DNA of 64,000 nucleotides from Funiculus sociatus GB2-C1 (GTDB lineage: Bacteria > Cyanobacteriota > Cyanobacteriia > Cyanobacteriales > FACHB-T130), in contig NZ_JAMPKJ010000030.1 in assembly GCF_039962115.1 (NCBI RefSeq), forward strand, positions 1-64,000. Reading direction: 5' to 3'. The notes below the pieces were generated by a model, which saw only the letters and a program-made list of their open reading frames with translations, searched no databases and was not told the DNA's origin. The translations under genes and the position numbers were made by a program. This document shows positions 17,338-25,243 of this stretch, piece by piece. Position 1 is the first letter of the stretch, and each line of letters starts with the position of its first letter.

Positions 17338-17692
17338 ATGGATATTGTTTCGCTTCTGGTTGCTTGGCTAATCACTGCTGTTAGCTTGTTTATCATTTCC
17401 AAATTACCAATCGGTGTTGAAATTGACACTTTTCCCAAAGCCCTCATTTCAGCAGCAGTTTTTGGACTCCTGAATGCTTTAGTGCGTCCAGTTATTTTCT
17501 TTTTGTCTTTGCCAATTACCATCCTAACTTTTGGTCTTTTCCTCTTTGTACTCAACGCGATTATCTTTGGTTTAGCTGCTTATTTAGTACATGGATTTCG
17601 CTTGCGCTGGGGGATTTGGAGTGCGTTGTATAGGCTCAATTGCACTCAGCATTATCAACTCTATTATCCATAAGTTGCTGGGCGCGTTTTAG
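17338..17692 (+). pseudogene. Phage-holin-4-like small membrane protein, frameshifted at C-terminus
   Basis: The first ~96 codons encode a four-helix membrane protein of the family often annotated as 'phage holin family protein' or DUF360-like (LPIGVEIDTFPKALISAAVF, LNALVRPVIFFLSLPITILT). At base ~17629 one extra T appears to shift the frame. Read as is, the protein ends at 17673 with an unrelated tail (YRLNCTQHYQLYYP). Reading the +1 frame from 17630 gives IGSIALSIINSIIHKLLGAF and a stop at 17690-17692, which is the expected last helix. The gene lies 27 bases after ychF. This is either a recent single-base insertion or a sequencing error. Confidence 0.75.
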
Positions 17693-17719
17693 TTGACAGG
17701 ATAATTTTAGTAAGTTTTT

Positions 17720-17752
17720 AAAAAGTCGGTTTCTTGTAGAAACCGGCTTTTT
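17720..17752. terminator. Terminator hairpin after ychF operon
   Basis: AAAAAGTCGGTTTCT (17720-17734) pairs with AGAAACCGGCTTTTT (17738-17752) with a 3-nt loop and one G-T wobble, followed by a T-rich end. It closes the ychF transcript and is symmetric enough to act both ways. Confidence 0.75.
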
Positions 17753-17838
17753 CAGTATTTGTACGGAAACACCATAAGTAGCTAGTGCGATAGACTTTGA
17801 TGAATGCTGCCAGCTTAGCGGTGCAAGGATGGTGAGAA

Positions 17839-18738
17839 ATGCTGGGATGGATCTTTGGAGGTTTTATTAAAAAATTAGACCGTGCTTCTAAAGACGTTTC
17901 GCAGGATTTCGTGAAATCAGCTGGGAAAGAAATAAGTGAATTGTTTGATAAAAAACTATATCCCTTAGCTGACAAGCTTGATTACATAGCTCAAAACCGA
18001 ATCAAACAAGCAAAAAATGAAATGGAGGAATTAGAAACTAAGACGATAGGTGATATCGAATCTCTACTAAACCAGACTGATGAAAAAGTAAAAGATGCTT
18101 TGGAAAACATTAATCAAGTGCGAGTAGCAGCGCTTAGAGATGTAAGAGAAACTATCGGAATAACTGATACCTATTTAGAAAATCGAATTAACCAAATTTC
18201 TCTGATGTTCATGGAAGCCTTGACTTTAGGCACTACCGCAATTTTTACACAAATTAATTTTTTAGAAGAGAAGTTATTTAAAGATGCTAATCAGCTTGTA
18301 GATAAGATAGACGAAGCGATAGATGGAAAGCTTGAACAGATTCGGAATGAGTTAAAAAAGCATTTAGCTCATGCTTTGCCGAATCCTTTTGATAAATGTA
18401 GACAGAGGCTCAAAATAGGATTGAAGCCTGGTGCTAGGCTTTCGGACATTGAGCTTTATGAACTAAGCGAATGCTATGAGTTGAGCAAGTTGAATGAGAA
18501 AAGTTCTATTGACGAGGTGCTGAAGATTTATGGACAACTTCAACACAATGCAGCGATGATGGCTGCTTTAGTAAAAAAATCTCCAGAGTTGAAAAGGATA
18601 GCTATTCAAGATTGGCTCAAATATGGCGTACTTTGTGAGTTTTGGCGCGGAACAATCAAGACTTATGATTCTACCGATCCTCTTTTGCTAAAGTCTGAAA
18701 AGTCGCAGCCATTCTTCACAGGTAAAGAGGATACATAA
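17839..18738 (+). CDS. Coiled-coil protein of unknown function
   Basis: A 299-residue protein not recognised as a known family. The N-terminus is a short hydrophobic/amphipathic segment (MLGWIFGGFIKKLDR). Residues ~25-180 are almost all helical, with heptad-like spacing (KQAKNEMEELETKTIGDIES, VDKIDEAIDGKLEQIRNEL). The last ~110 residues look globular and alpha-helical (ELYELSECYELSKLNE, KSPELKRIAIQDWLKYG). Codon and base composition are AT-richer than the neighbours, suggesting an accessory gene. The next gene starts 23 bases downstream on the same strand, so an operon is likely. The start follows AAGGATGGTGAG. Confidence 0.7.
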   Translation: MLGWIFGGFIKKLDRASKDVSQDFVKSAGKEISELFDKKLYPLADKLDYIAQNRIKQAKNEMEELETKTIGDIESLLNQTDEKVKDALENINQVRVAALRDVRETIGITDTYLENRINQISLMFMEALTLGTTAIFTQINFLEEKLFKDANQLVDKIDEAIDGKLEQIRNELKKHLAHALPNPFDKCRQRLKIGLKPGARLSDIELYELSECYELSKLNEKSSIDEVLKIYGQLQHNAAMMAALVKKSPELKRIAIQDWLKYGVLCEFWRGTIKTYDSTDPLLLKSEKSQPFFTGKEDT

Positions 18739-18761
18739 AATAAGAAGGAGAAGAGATTTTT

Positions 18762-19754
18762 ATGGGTAAAGCTGGTGCTGATGACTGGAAAACGCCGCTT
18801 GGGTTTTATGAAAAAGCGATCGCAGAACTAGAACGAACACGCGAAGAGTTTCAAACAGAACTACAAATATTGAGAGAGCTTCAGGCTTCTCACGTAAATC
18901 TGAAAGCAGAGTTTCAGACAGAAATACAAGACTTGAAAAGTGAGATTCAAAATTATCAGCGACAACTAGAAACTACTAAGGTAGAACTTAAGTCCACTAA
19001 AACAGAACTTCAGACTACTAATGAACGTTTTGAGAATTTAGTAACAGAAACCCAAAAAATAGCTGAATATGCTTACGTTAAATCTAACGAAGCTGAAACA
19101 ACAGCTAATAGTGCTAATTCTGAAATCGAGTCTGTTAAAGCTGGTATTGAAGATGGAACAATTATTGCTCATAAGGCACTAATGCTACAAGGTAAAGACG
19201 ACCAGCACTGGATGAGATTTCGCGAACTCGATAGTGTAAATAATCATTGCTTTCAAGTATGGAAAAGCAATGATGATACATGGCATAAAATTTCTGGATT
19301 AGGAGTAGATTATCGGAAACTTGAGCAGCTATTAGCAGCAGGAAAATGGCAAGAAGCAGATGAGGAAACTTTTAAGAAAATGTTGGAGGTAGCAGGGAGG
19401 CAAAAAGAAGGCTGTTTGAAAAACGAAGATATTGATAAATTCTTCTGTGAAGATATCCGCACCATTGACCAACTGTGGGTTAAATACAGTAATGGGCATT
19501 TTGGATTGAGCGTGCAAATTCACATTTATAAAAGCTTGGGAGGAGCAATAAAATACGATTCAAAAATTTGGCAGGATTTTGGCGATCGCATCGGCTGGCG
19601 TGCGAACAACCAGTGGCTTTGGTACAGATATATAAATTTTTCAACCGCAGCACCTGCTGGTCATCTCCCTGCAAGGATATGGGATGATTGGGGCGGAGGT
19701 GGGGTAGGTTCATTTTATTCTCTCGCCTCGAAACTTTTAAGTTGCAATATCTAA
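18762..19754 (+). CDS. Coiled-coil protein with C-terminal GUN4 domain
   Basis: A 330-residue protein with three parts. Residues ~15-135 form a long coiled coil (AIAELERTREEFQTELQIL). Residues ~143-175 are a W-rich module (LQGKDDQHWMRFRELDS then CFQVWKSNDDTWH) that is shared with the next gene. Residues ~183-320 are a GUN4 domain: DYRKLEQLLAAGKWQEADEE, the acidic CEDIRTIDQLWVKYSNGHFG and the C-terminal tryptophan-rich loops. GUN4 proteins bind protoporphyrin IX/Mg-protoporphyrin and stimulate Mg chelatase; in cyanobacteria many extra GUN4 domains are fused to signalling or effector modules with unknown roles. Shine-Dalgarno AAGGAG precedes the ATG. It is probably regulatory rather than the housekeeping Gun4. 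Confidence 0.82.
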   Translation: MGKAGADDWKTPLGFYEKAIAELERTREEFQTELQILRELQASHVNLKAEFQTEIQDLKSEIQNYQRQLETTKVELKSTKTELQTTNERFENLVTETQKIAEYAYVKSNEAETTANSANSEIESVKAGIEDGTIIAHKALMLQGKDDQHWMRFRELDSVNNHCFQVWKSNDDTWHKISGLGVDYRKLEQLLAAGKWQEADEETFKKMLEVAGRQKEGCLKNEDIDKFFCEDIRTIDQLWVKYSNGHFGLSVQIHIYKSLGGAIKYDSKIWQDFGDRIGWRANNQWLWYRYINFSTAAPAGHLPARIWDDWGGGGVGSFYSLASKLLSCNI

Positions 19755-19851
19755 AGGTTTGCTACTTAGTTACAGACACTAAAATTTGGCTGGGGTAGCG
19801 AATTGAGTAGCCTGGGTTACTAAGATTAATTACTGTTAGGAAAATTTGGTT

Positions 19852-20550
19852 ATGACTAAAGCTGGTGCTGGAGACTGGAAAACGCCTCTAGGGTATTACG
19901 AAAGGGCGATCGCAGAATTAGAACGAACACGCGAACAGTTTCAGGCAGAACTACAGATATTAAAAGAGCTTCAGGCGTCTCAGAAAAATTTGAAAGCAGA
20001 ACTTCAGGCTGCTCAAACAGAAATAAAAGCTTGTAAGACAGAAATTAAAACTCTGAAAGATGAGCTTCAAGCTATTAAAGCAGAGCCTCTGGTGACAAAA
20101 GCAGAACTTCAGGCTACCAACGAACGCTTTGAGAATTCAGTAAAACAAGCCGAAAAAATAGCTGAATATGCTCACAAAGAATCTAAGATTGCTCAAGACA
20201 CCGTTAATGCGGCTTTTGCAGAAATTAAATCTGTAAAAGCTGGGATTGAAAATGGCGAAATTGTTGCTCAGAAAGCCTTAATGTTGCAAGGTAAAGATGA
20301 CAACCATTGGATGAGATTCTGCAAACTTGATAGCATAAATCATCATTGTTTCCAGGTATGGAAAGTTGATGATAATACATGGCATAATGATATTCGAGTC
20401 AAGGCTGCAACATTTTTACGAGCTAGAGATGACAACCATTGGATGGGATGTCATCGAGTTGATAGTCGAAACAATGATGTTTTTGATATCTGGAAAGACC
20501 GAAGATGGCACTCCACTAGCCGAGTCCAGGTAGCGACTAGGTTGAGGTAG
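19852..20550 (+). CDS. Coiled-coil protein paralogous to the GUN4 gene, two W-rich modules
   Basis: A 232-residue paralogue of the preceding gene. The first ~50 residues are nearly identical in pattern (KAGAGDWKTPLGYYERAIAE), followed by a coiled coil with repeated 'KAELQA' units. In place of the GUN4 domain it has two W-rich modules: LQGKDDNHWMRFCKLDS...CFQVWKVDDNTWH and a second degenerate copy, RARDDNHWMGCHRVDS...VFDIWKDRRWH. The frame could begin at a TTG at 19846, but the ATG at 19852, preceded by TTAGGAAA, matches the start of its paralogue. The gene arose by tandem duplication. Function is unknown. Confidence 0.75.
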   Translation: MTKAGAGDWKTPLGYYERAIAELERTREQFQAELQILKELQASQKNLKAELQAAQTEIKACKTEIKTLKDELQAIKAEPLVTKAELQATNERFENSVKQAEKIAEYAHKESKIAQDTVNAAFAEIKSVKAGIENGEIVAQKALMLQGKDDNHWMRFCKLDSINHHCFQVWKVDDNTWHNDIRVKAATFLRARDDNHWMGCHRVDSRNNDVFDIWKDRRWHSTSRVQVATRLR

Positions 20551-20907
20551 AGGCTGAGTCAACACAGCGATCGCGCAATTAAATCCTCTTCTGGAAATTC
20601 TTAGCATTTTGGCAGTTCAAAATTTAATCTTGCTGCTGAGCGAATTGATAAGCCCCGACGAAGGAAAGTGCGATCGCTTCTTTTTGACAACTAATTTTTG
20701 TTTTAGTTATACTAATATGTCACTTTGTGCAAGCGTTTAATTGCTTGAAATAGCCAAACAAATACAACAAATAAAACTAAAAAAACACAACTAATACAAA
20801 TAAGCTTTACTTAAAAATCAGTATATTTACTGAAGCTTTGAAGCGTGGAAGTAAGGGAGAATTTGCACACATAGCTCTTTGCTAGAGCAATTGAAGGGTG
20901 CGACTCA
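20551..20907. other. AT-rich intergenic stretch
   Basis: No gene or strong structure seen. Sequence around 20640-20670 (GCGAATTGATAAGCCCCGACGAAGGAAAG) is closely similar to 21398-21426 next to the ABC-2 permease gene, so a partial duplication of that gene's 3' end is likely: it corresponds to the permease C-terminus. Confidence 0.45.
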
Positions 20908-21336
20908 ATGTTTATTAAACAACTCTCAGTAAATACCGCAGCCGCCGCGTTAATTACTCTTGGAACCGTGGCAGCAGCAACGGTAATATCTTTTTATTCC
21001 ATTACCGATGTGGGAACGCTTGGCAGAACGCAAAGCTATGCCAAGCAGATCAACAACTCCGATCGGATGATAGATGGGTCGCACGCGGTGTGGGAAAATG
21101 GCGCGATCGCTACCCTTGCTGAATTGGCTACAAGCTCCAGTAGTGCTGATGACATTAACAATTCAAAGCAAGCGATCGCTCAAGTGGAAAATTGGTATGC
21201 ACTGCAAGCCTTCCTTCCCCGCACTGCTAAAACACAGCATCCCGATAGCTCTAATAACGCCCTTCAAAGCGATCCCCAACTGATTGTGTCACAAGATTCT
21301 CAGAGTGTAAGAGCGCTAAATCGTAGAGATGAATAA
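20908..21336 (+). CDS. HAF-repeat-like exported protein, degenerate or truncated
   Basis: A 142-residue frame with an N-terminal hydrophobic export signal (AAAALITLGTVAAATVISF). It is followed by YSITDVGTLGRTQSYAKQIN and HAVWENGAIATLAEL, which match the HAF repeat pattern (DLGTLGG-x-S-x-A-x-x-IN ... HAFLW-x-x-G) of secreted beta-rich proteins. Only about one and a half repeats remain, where full proteins carry six or more, and the tail (NALQSDPQLIVSQDSQSVRA) is disordered. It is either a decayed gene or a very short member. Shine-Dalgarno is weak. Confidence 0.55.
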   Translation: MFIKQLSVNTAAAALITLGTVAAATVISFYSITDVGTLGRTQSYAKQINNSDRMIDGSHAVWENGAIATLAELATSSSSADDINNSKQAIAQVENWYALQAFLPRTAKTQHPDSSNNALQSDPQLIVSQDSQSVRALNRRDE

Positions 21337-21378
21337 GCTACAGTAAACCACCCTTGAGGCGATCGCTTCACCCTACTA

Positions 21379-22209
21379 TTAATCTTGTTGGTGAGCAAAT
21401 TGATAAGCACCGACGAAGGAAAGCGCGATCGCAGCCACCAGCAAAACTGGTATCGCGTACCAGGGAAACTGGGACACTGGGAAATAGGCAGCAGCGCGTA
21501 AGCCAATGCTGGTATAAGTTAAAGGTAGGAAATAGACAATTACCTTCAGGGCTGCGGGGAGAGTGGCAGGATCGAAAAAAGTCGCTCCCAAAAACGACAT
21601 GGGAATAATTAAAAAGTTATTGTACAGACCGACAGCTTCAAGCGATCGCACGCTCAACCCGACAATCACACCTAACCCGGCAAATACAGCGCAATTCAGC
21701 ACCACCAACAGCAGAAACAACGGGTTTAAAAAACTCCAAATTTTTCCGGTAAATAGCACCGCCACCACAATTACAGCACCCGCCGTCAACAGCCCCCGCA
21801 CCACTCCCGCCAGCATTTTTCCCAAGTGCAAAGCTAGAGGATGTACGGGAACCAGCAGCATTTCCTCAAACGTCTTTGTGTAGAGGCGTTCTCCACAAAT
21901 GGAAAACGTTGTACCAGTGAAGCTAATCACCATCGATGATAGCGCCACCATCCCCGGCAGCATAAATTCTAAGTAGTTATTGTAGTTGCTGCTAATTCCT
22001 GCACCAGGCTTGATGGAACTACCCAGCCCTAAGCCAAAAGCCAGAATGTATATTAGAGGCGATACCAGTCCAGATGCCGCCACAGGCAGAATCCTAACCC
22101 GTAAATCTAACCAATCCCCCCAAAATACGGTGAGAGTGTCGGCGATCAGGGTCTGAAACTGGGAGCTTTTCAAGGTTTTGCCCAAATTATGGGACGCTTG
22201 TGATTTCAC
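21379..22209 (-). CDS. ABC-2 type transporter permease
   Basis: A 276-residue permease of the ABC-2 family, the membrane component of drug, polysaccharide or lipid exporters. Six transmembrane helices are visible, with the typical VVLSSMVISFTGTTFSICGE-like region after helix 2 (MLPGMVALSSMVISF) and FLGATFFDPATLPAALKVIV before the last periplasmic helix. Residues 1-45 are cytoplasmic (TLTVFWGDWLDLRVRILPVA). The cognate ATPase is not adjacent in the window. Start ATG at 22209. A heptamer repeat array follows upstream at 22283-22392. Confidence 0.88.
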   Translation of the reverse strand: MKSQASHNLGKTLKSSQFQTLIADTLTVFWGDWLDLRVRILPVAASGLVSPLIYILAFGLGLGSSIKPGAGISSNYNNYLEFMLPGMVALSSMVISFTGTTFSICGERLYTKTFEEMLLVPVHPLALHLGKMLAGVVRGLLTAGAVIVVAVLFTGKIWSFLNPLFLLLVVLNCAVFAGLGVIVGLSVRSLEAVGLYNNFLIIPMSFLGATFFDPATLPAALKVIVYFLPLTYTSIGLRAAAYFPVSQFPWYAIPVLLVAAIALSFVGAYQFAHQQD

Positions 22210-22282
22210 AGATGCCAGCCAATTGAGAGAGTTTCTTAATTTCTACTTTACATTTCTCAAACGCTCAACTGACTGGAGATAT

Positions 22283-22392
22283 AGGGGCTGGGGACTGGGG
22301 GCTGGGGACTGGGGACTGGGTAAGAGTTTTTCCAATTCCCAATTCCCAATCCCCAATCCCCAATCCCCAATTCCCAATCCCCACTCCCCACT
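22283..22392. repeat. Heptamer repeat array (GGGGACT / CCCCAAT), inverted arms
   Basis: Tandem GGGGCTG/GGGGACT units (22283-22320) face CCCAATT/CCCCAAT units (22333-22392). The two arms are complementary and could form a long hairpin. Same class as the array at 12281-12398. It lies between two divergent genes, in what should be their promoter region. Confidence 0.8.
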
Positions 22393-22470
22393 CGTCAACC
22401 AAGGGCAAAATCGGTAAAAATAAAACAACGCCTACTCTCACGGAAAGTAACCGCTGGAGCGATCGCACTG

Positions 22471-23190
22471 ATGACAAGACTTCTGATAATCTTTTTCATA
22501 TTCTTAATTTTGGCACTTGCTTACATTATTACTGAGCAACGTAGAACCAAAATTAAACAAATTAAAAGCAGCCTTGTGGTTTTGGTGAAAGGTGCTGAAC
22601 AAAAATATCCCAATCTACCTCTAAAGAATTATGGAATTCCTTTGATGGTTCGGCGGGAGAATCGAGTGCAAGTAGTCTTTCCCAGACTGACGCAAAATGG
22701 TGATGTTGAGTACATTTATTCCTGGCACGAGCTGAAGGATGTGCAGGCAATTGCCCCCATATCCAAAACCAACGATCCCAAGCTAACTACTATAAAAGAA
22801 TTGGCTCCTATTATTAAAGAACATTGGCAAATAGAGCCGGAGATGTCAGCGCTTGAGCAGCAATATAGTAAGATTAATAATTTGGCAAATTTAGTATCGA
22901 CTTCTGATGTATATTCAGTCCAAATTGATACTTATGACAGAGCATTAAAAGAGGTAGAAAAATTGCTTTTAAAAGCCGAACAGTTACAAAAGATATATGT
23001 TCGCTTAATTAGAGAAGCTTTAATCGGAGTTCAAGTTGCTGAATATAATCCGGATAGTCTTCAAGTCTCGCAGATGGCTTTTGATTCGCAGTACCAACGG
23101 CTTAAACAAGAGTATCAAACTATGAAAGATGTCGCTCATGCCTATTCCCAACTGTTGAGGGAAAGCAGAAACCAGGAAGAGGAGGAGTAA
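22471..23190 (+). CDS. Hypothetical membrane-anchored protein
   Basis: A 239-residue protein not recognised. Residues 2-21 form one N-terminal transmembrane helix ([20 protein letters not shown]). Residues ~25-115 look beta-rich, and residues ~130-235 are predicted coiled coil ([40 protein letters not shown]). The basic residues just after the helix suggest a cytoplasmic body. The ATG at 22471 follows a HIP1 site and GGAG at 22453. It precedes the DUF3172 gene on the same strand by 86 bases. Confidence 0.65.
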   Translation: MTRLLIIFFIFLILALAYIITEQRRTKIKQIKSSLVVLVKGAEQKYPNLPLKNYGIPLMVRRENRVQVVFPRLTQNGDVEYIYSWHELKDVQAIAPISKTNDPKLTTIKELAPIIKEHWQIEPEMSALEQQYSKINNLANLVSTSDVYSVQIDTYDRALKEVEKLLLKAEQLQKIYVRLIREALIGVQVAEYNPDSLQVSQMAFDSQYQRLKQEYQTMKDVAHAYSQLLRESRNQEEEE

Positions 23191-23276
23191 TACCTCATCC
23201 TTGCATCCCTAGTCATACTAGGAGAAGAACAGTGCGATCGCTCCCTACTAAGTTTGGTAAAATTACCTAACCGACG

Positions 23277-23816
23277 ATGAAACGTAAATCTAAATACCCT
23301 ACCTCTGACCCCTATACTGCCCCTAAAGCTTCTAAATCATCCCCTTTCAATTACACTTCCATCGCCATCATTGCTGGCGTGTTTATTTTGGGAATTGGGG
23401 TGGGGATTGGCTTTAGCTCCACAGCGACGTTTACTCCAGAAAACGTAGCATCTCGTGATTTTATTGACCGCGCTGCACCAAATCCTGAGCTTTGCGTACA
23501 GTATGGAGCTAGTGCTATGGTCATGGATACTCGCGTCTATGTAACGCTCAATCCCTTCAATGTCTATGTTTCTCAGCCGAATATGCGTCCTGGTTGTGTC
23601 TTGCGTAGCAATAACTGGTCTATTCTGGAGCAAAGAAATTTGGTGACATCGGATCAGGTGCGGGATTGCAAGAACCGGATGAACACCTTTGGCTACACAG
23701 GCGCTCTAGAGGGTACGCCTGATATCCGCTGCATCTATCAGAACGATGGCGCTAAAAACTTCTTCCTGAATCAGCCGGGAGCAGGCCCAGCAGCACCGGA
23801 AACAAACAAATTCTAG
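23277..23816 (+). CDS. DUF3172 domain protein
   Basis: A 179-residue protein of the DUF3172 family, found in cyanobacteria and plastids. One transmembrane helix near residues 26-46 (SIAIIAGVFILGIGVGIGFS) is followed by a conserved soluble domain: NPELCVQYGASAMVMDTRVY, FNVYVSQPNMRPGCVLR, and RDCKNRMNTFGYTGALEGTP. Cysteines at the start, middle and end of the domain are conserved in the pattern. Function is unknown; the distribution suggests a photosynthesis-linked or thylakoid role. The ATG at 23277 starts a clean basic N-terminus. A TGGCTAA-type repeat follows. Confidence 0.85.
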   Translation: MKRKSKYPTSDPYTAPKASKSSPFNYTSIAIIAGVFILGIGVGIGFSSTATFTPENVASRDFIDRAAPNPELCVQYGASAMVMDTRVYVTLNPFNVYVSQPNMRPGCVLRSNNWSILEQRNLVTSDQVRDCKNRMNTFGYTGALEGTPDIRCIYQNDGAKNFFLNQPGAGPAAPETNKF

Positions 23817-23820
23817 AAGG

Positions 23821-23863
23821 TTAATGGCTAATGGCTAATGGCTAATTTTTAATTGCCATTAGC
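23821..23863. repeat. TGGCTAA tandem repeat
   Basis: Units of AATGGCT are repeated three times and followed by a complementary ATTGCCATTAGC arm. It fills the gap between the convergent DUF3172 and AMIN genes and may form a hairpin. Confidence 0.6.
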
Positions 23864-23877
23864 AAAAAAATACAACT

Positions 23878-25047
23878 TTATCGCAAATCCTTGGTTAACT
23901 TAACTTGTAGGATTTGATTTGGGACGATACTGTTTTCGGGAACCTGTCGAGCGCGTCGCAAAAGTGGCGATCGCGCTGTTAGGCGAATGTTACGTCCGCC
24001 GAGAGAAATGGCTTGGGCAATGAAGCGACTGCCACTCCGGTCGCTCTCAAAGCGCCCAATTACCTGTGTCCCAGTTGGGAAAATTATATTGCCAGCTTTG
24101 TCGAGTATTTCTTCCTGTAGCAGCAACACCTCTTGCCTTGAGGAACCAGCCTGCAATTTTAATATCTTATCTCCCGGATATCTTAGAATCAGCTCACTCC
24201 CAGAAGGGAGCATCACATTTGGGTTGACATACGCCAATCGCCTCTCTACAGGTGCCGCGGCATCAATTTCTAGCGATGGTAGGTTTGAGGACTCTTCTGT
24301 TCTACTTTGGCGCACTGGTGAGGCGGTTTTCGGTGTTGGCAGCGGTTGACCAAATTCAACCACTCTGGTGACAGAAGGTTGAGACTCCCTCTGTGGTGTT
24401 GGTGCTGTTTCCCTTTGCAGGGGAGGAACGCTGACGGAGACGTTACTATTAGGCGAAAATATCGCTGGGGGCAGCGTTCCGGTTGGCAAGTTAGATCCGG
24501 TGCTTGTCGGGTTAAGAGGCGGTACGCTCACTACACCAGCGCGATCGCTTCCGAAAAAGTTAGCAGGGGGAAGCGTGCTGCCTTCAGGCGCTGCGGTTTG
24601 AACTCCAGAAATTAGGGGACGCAACACCCAGCGAACCCCTTCTAGGGGTCGTCCTTGTAGGGCATTGCCTCCCACCTGTTGCAGTTGCACCTGTTGCGGT
24701 GTCAACACCACCTCTGGCGATAGATCCATCACAATTCGGGTGACACCAGCCTGAAAGCGGGAAACCCGAATTTGCCGCACCAGTCCTGTATAAGATTGTT
24801 GAGTTTCCACGCTTCCCAACTCGGTATCGGGTAAATCTAGAACAATCCGAGGCGGTTGAGTTAGTAGGAAATAGCGCGGTGTCGTTCCCTCATCCACAGT
24901 CACTTCCAACTGATTTAAGGATGGGTCAAATCGCCAATTTGTCAAGCGGGCAGCTAGAGCCGCTATATCGACAGCACCGAGAGCCAGAATTGCGATCGCG
25001 CCAGCGAGACTAAAGGTTTTCAAAACTATTTTTGCTCCCCACATCAC
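23878..25047 (-). CDS. AMIN-domain exported protein
   Basis: A 389-residue envelope protein. Residues 10-32 form a hydrophobic signal segment (TFSLAGAIAILALGAVDIAA). An AMIN domain occupies ~35-140 (LTNWRFDPSLNQLEVTVDEG, PPRIVLDLPDTELGS, VTRIVMDLSPEVVLTPQQVQ). AMIN domains target proteins to the peptidoglycan or outer-membrane region. A low-complexity proline/serine linker (150-270) leads to a conserved C-terminal beta domain (ELILRYPGDKILKLQAGSSR, GTQVIGRFESDRSGSRFIAQ) related to TonB/TraB-like secreted proteins. The catalytic amidase seen in AmiC-type proteins is absent. Start ATG at 25047 or 25044 (MM). Confidence 0.82.
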   Translation of the reverse strand: MMWGAKIVLKTFSLAGAIAILALGAVDIAALAARLTNWRFDPSLNQLEVTVDEGTTPRYFLLTQPPRIVLDLPDTELGSVETQQSYTGLVRQIRVSRFQAGVTRIVMDLSPEVVLTPQQVQLQQVGGNALQGRPLEGVRWVLRPLISGVQTAAPEGSTLPPANFFGSDRAGVVSVPPLNPTSTGSNLPTGTLPPAIFSPNSNVSVSVPPLQRETAPTPQRESQPSVTRVVEFGQPLPTPKTASPVRQSRTEESSNLPSLEIDAAAPVERRLAYVNPNVMLPSGSELILRYPGDKILKLQAGSSRQEVLLLQEEILDKAGNIIFPTGTQVIGRFESDRSGSRFIAQAISLGGRNIRLTARSPLLRRARQVPENSIVPNQILQVKLTKDLR

Positions 25048-25243
25048 TATTTACTGAAAAACGCTGCTCCCAGTTACAGCAATTGTCTCGGTAATTTCAG
25101 CGATTTATGTCACTAAACAAGCTGATGTATATCACAAAATGATGACATTAAAAATCACATGATTCAAGAGAGAGGCATCACTCCGTATTTTCCCGTAGAG
25201 ACAGATACTGGGGTGTGGGGCCACTCATCTCTAAAGACCTGCT

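Noticed and set aside
17338-17692. A phage origin for the 'holin-like' gene
   Set aside because: The family is an ordinary small membrane protein widely present in bacterial chromosomes; no other phage gene is near.
22243-22477. Three overlapping frames in the heptamer array (Gly/Leu/Gly and Pro/Ser repeats)
   Set aside because: They are translations of the GGGGACT/CCCCAAT repeat in intergenic DNA with no start signals.
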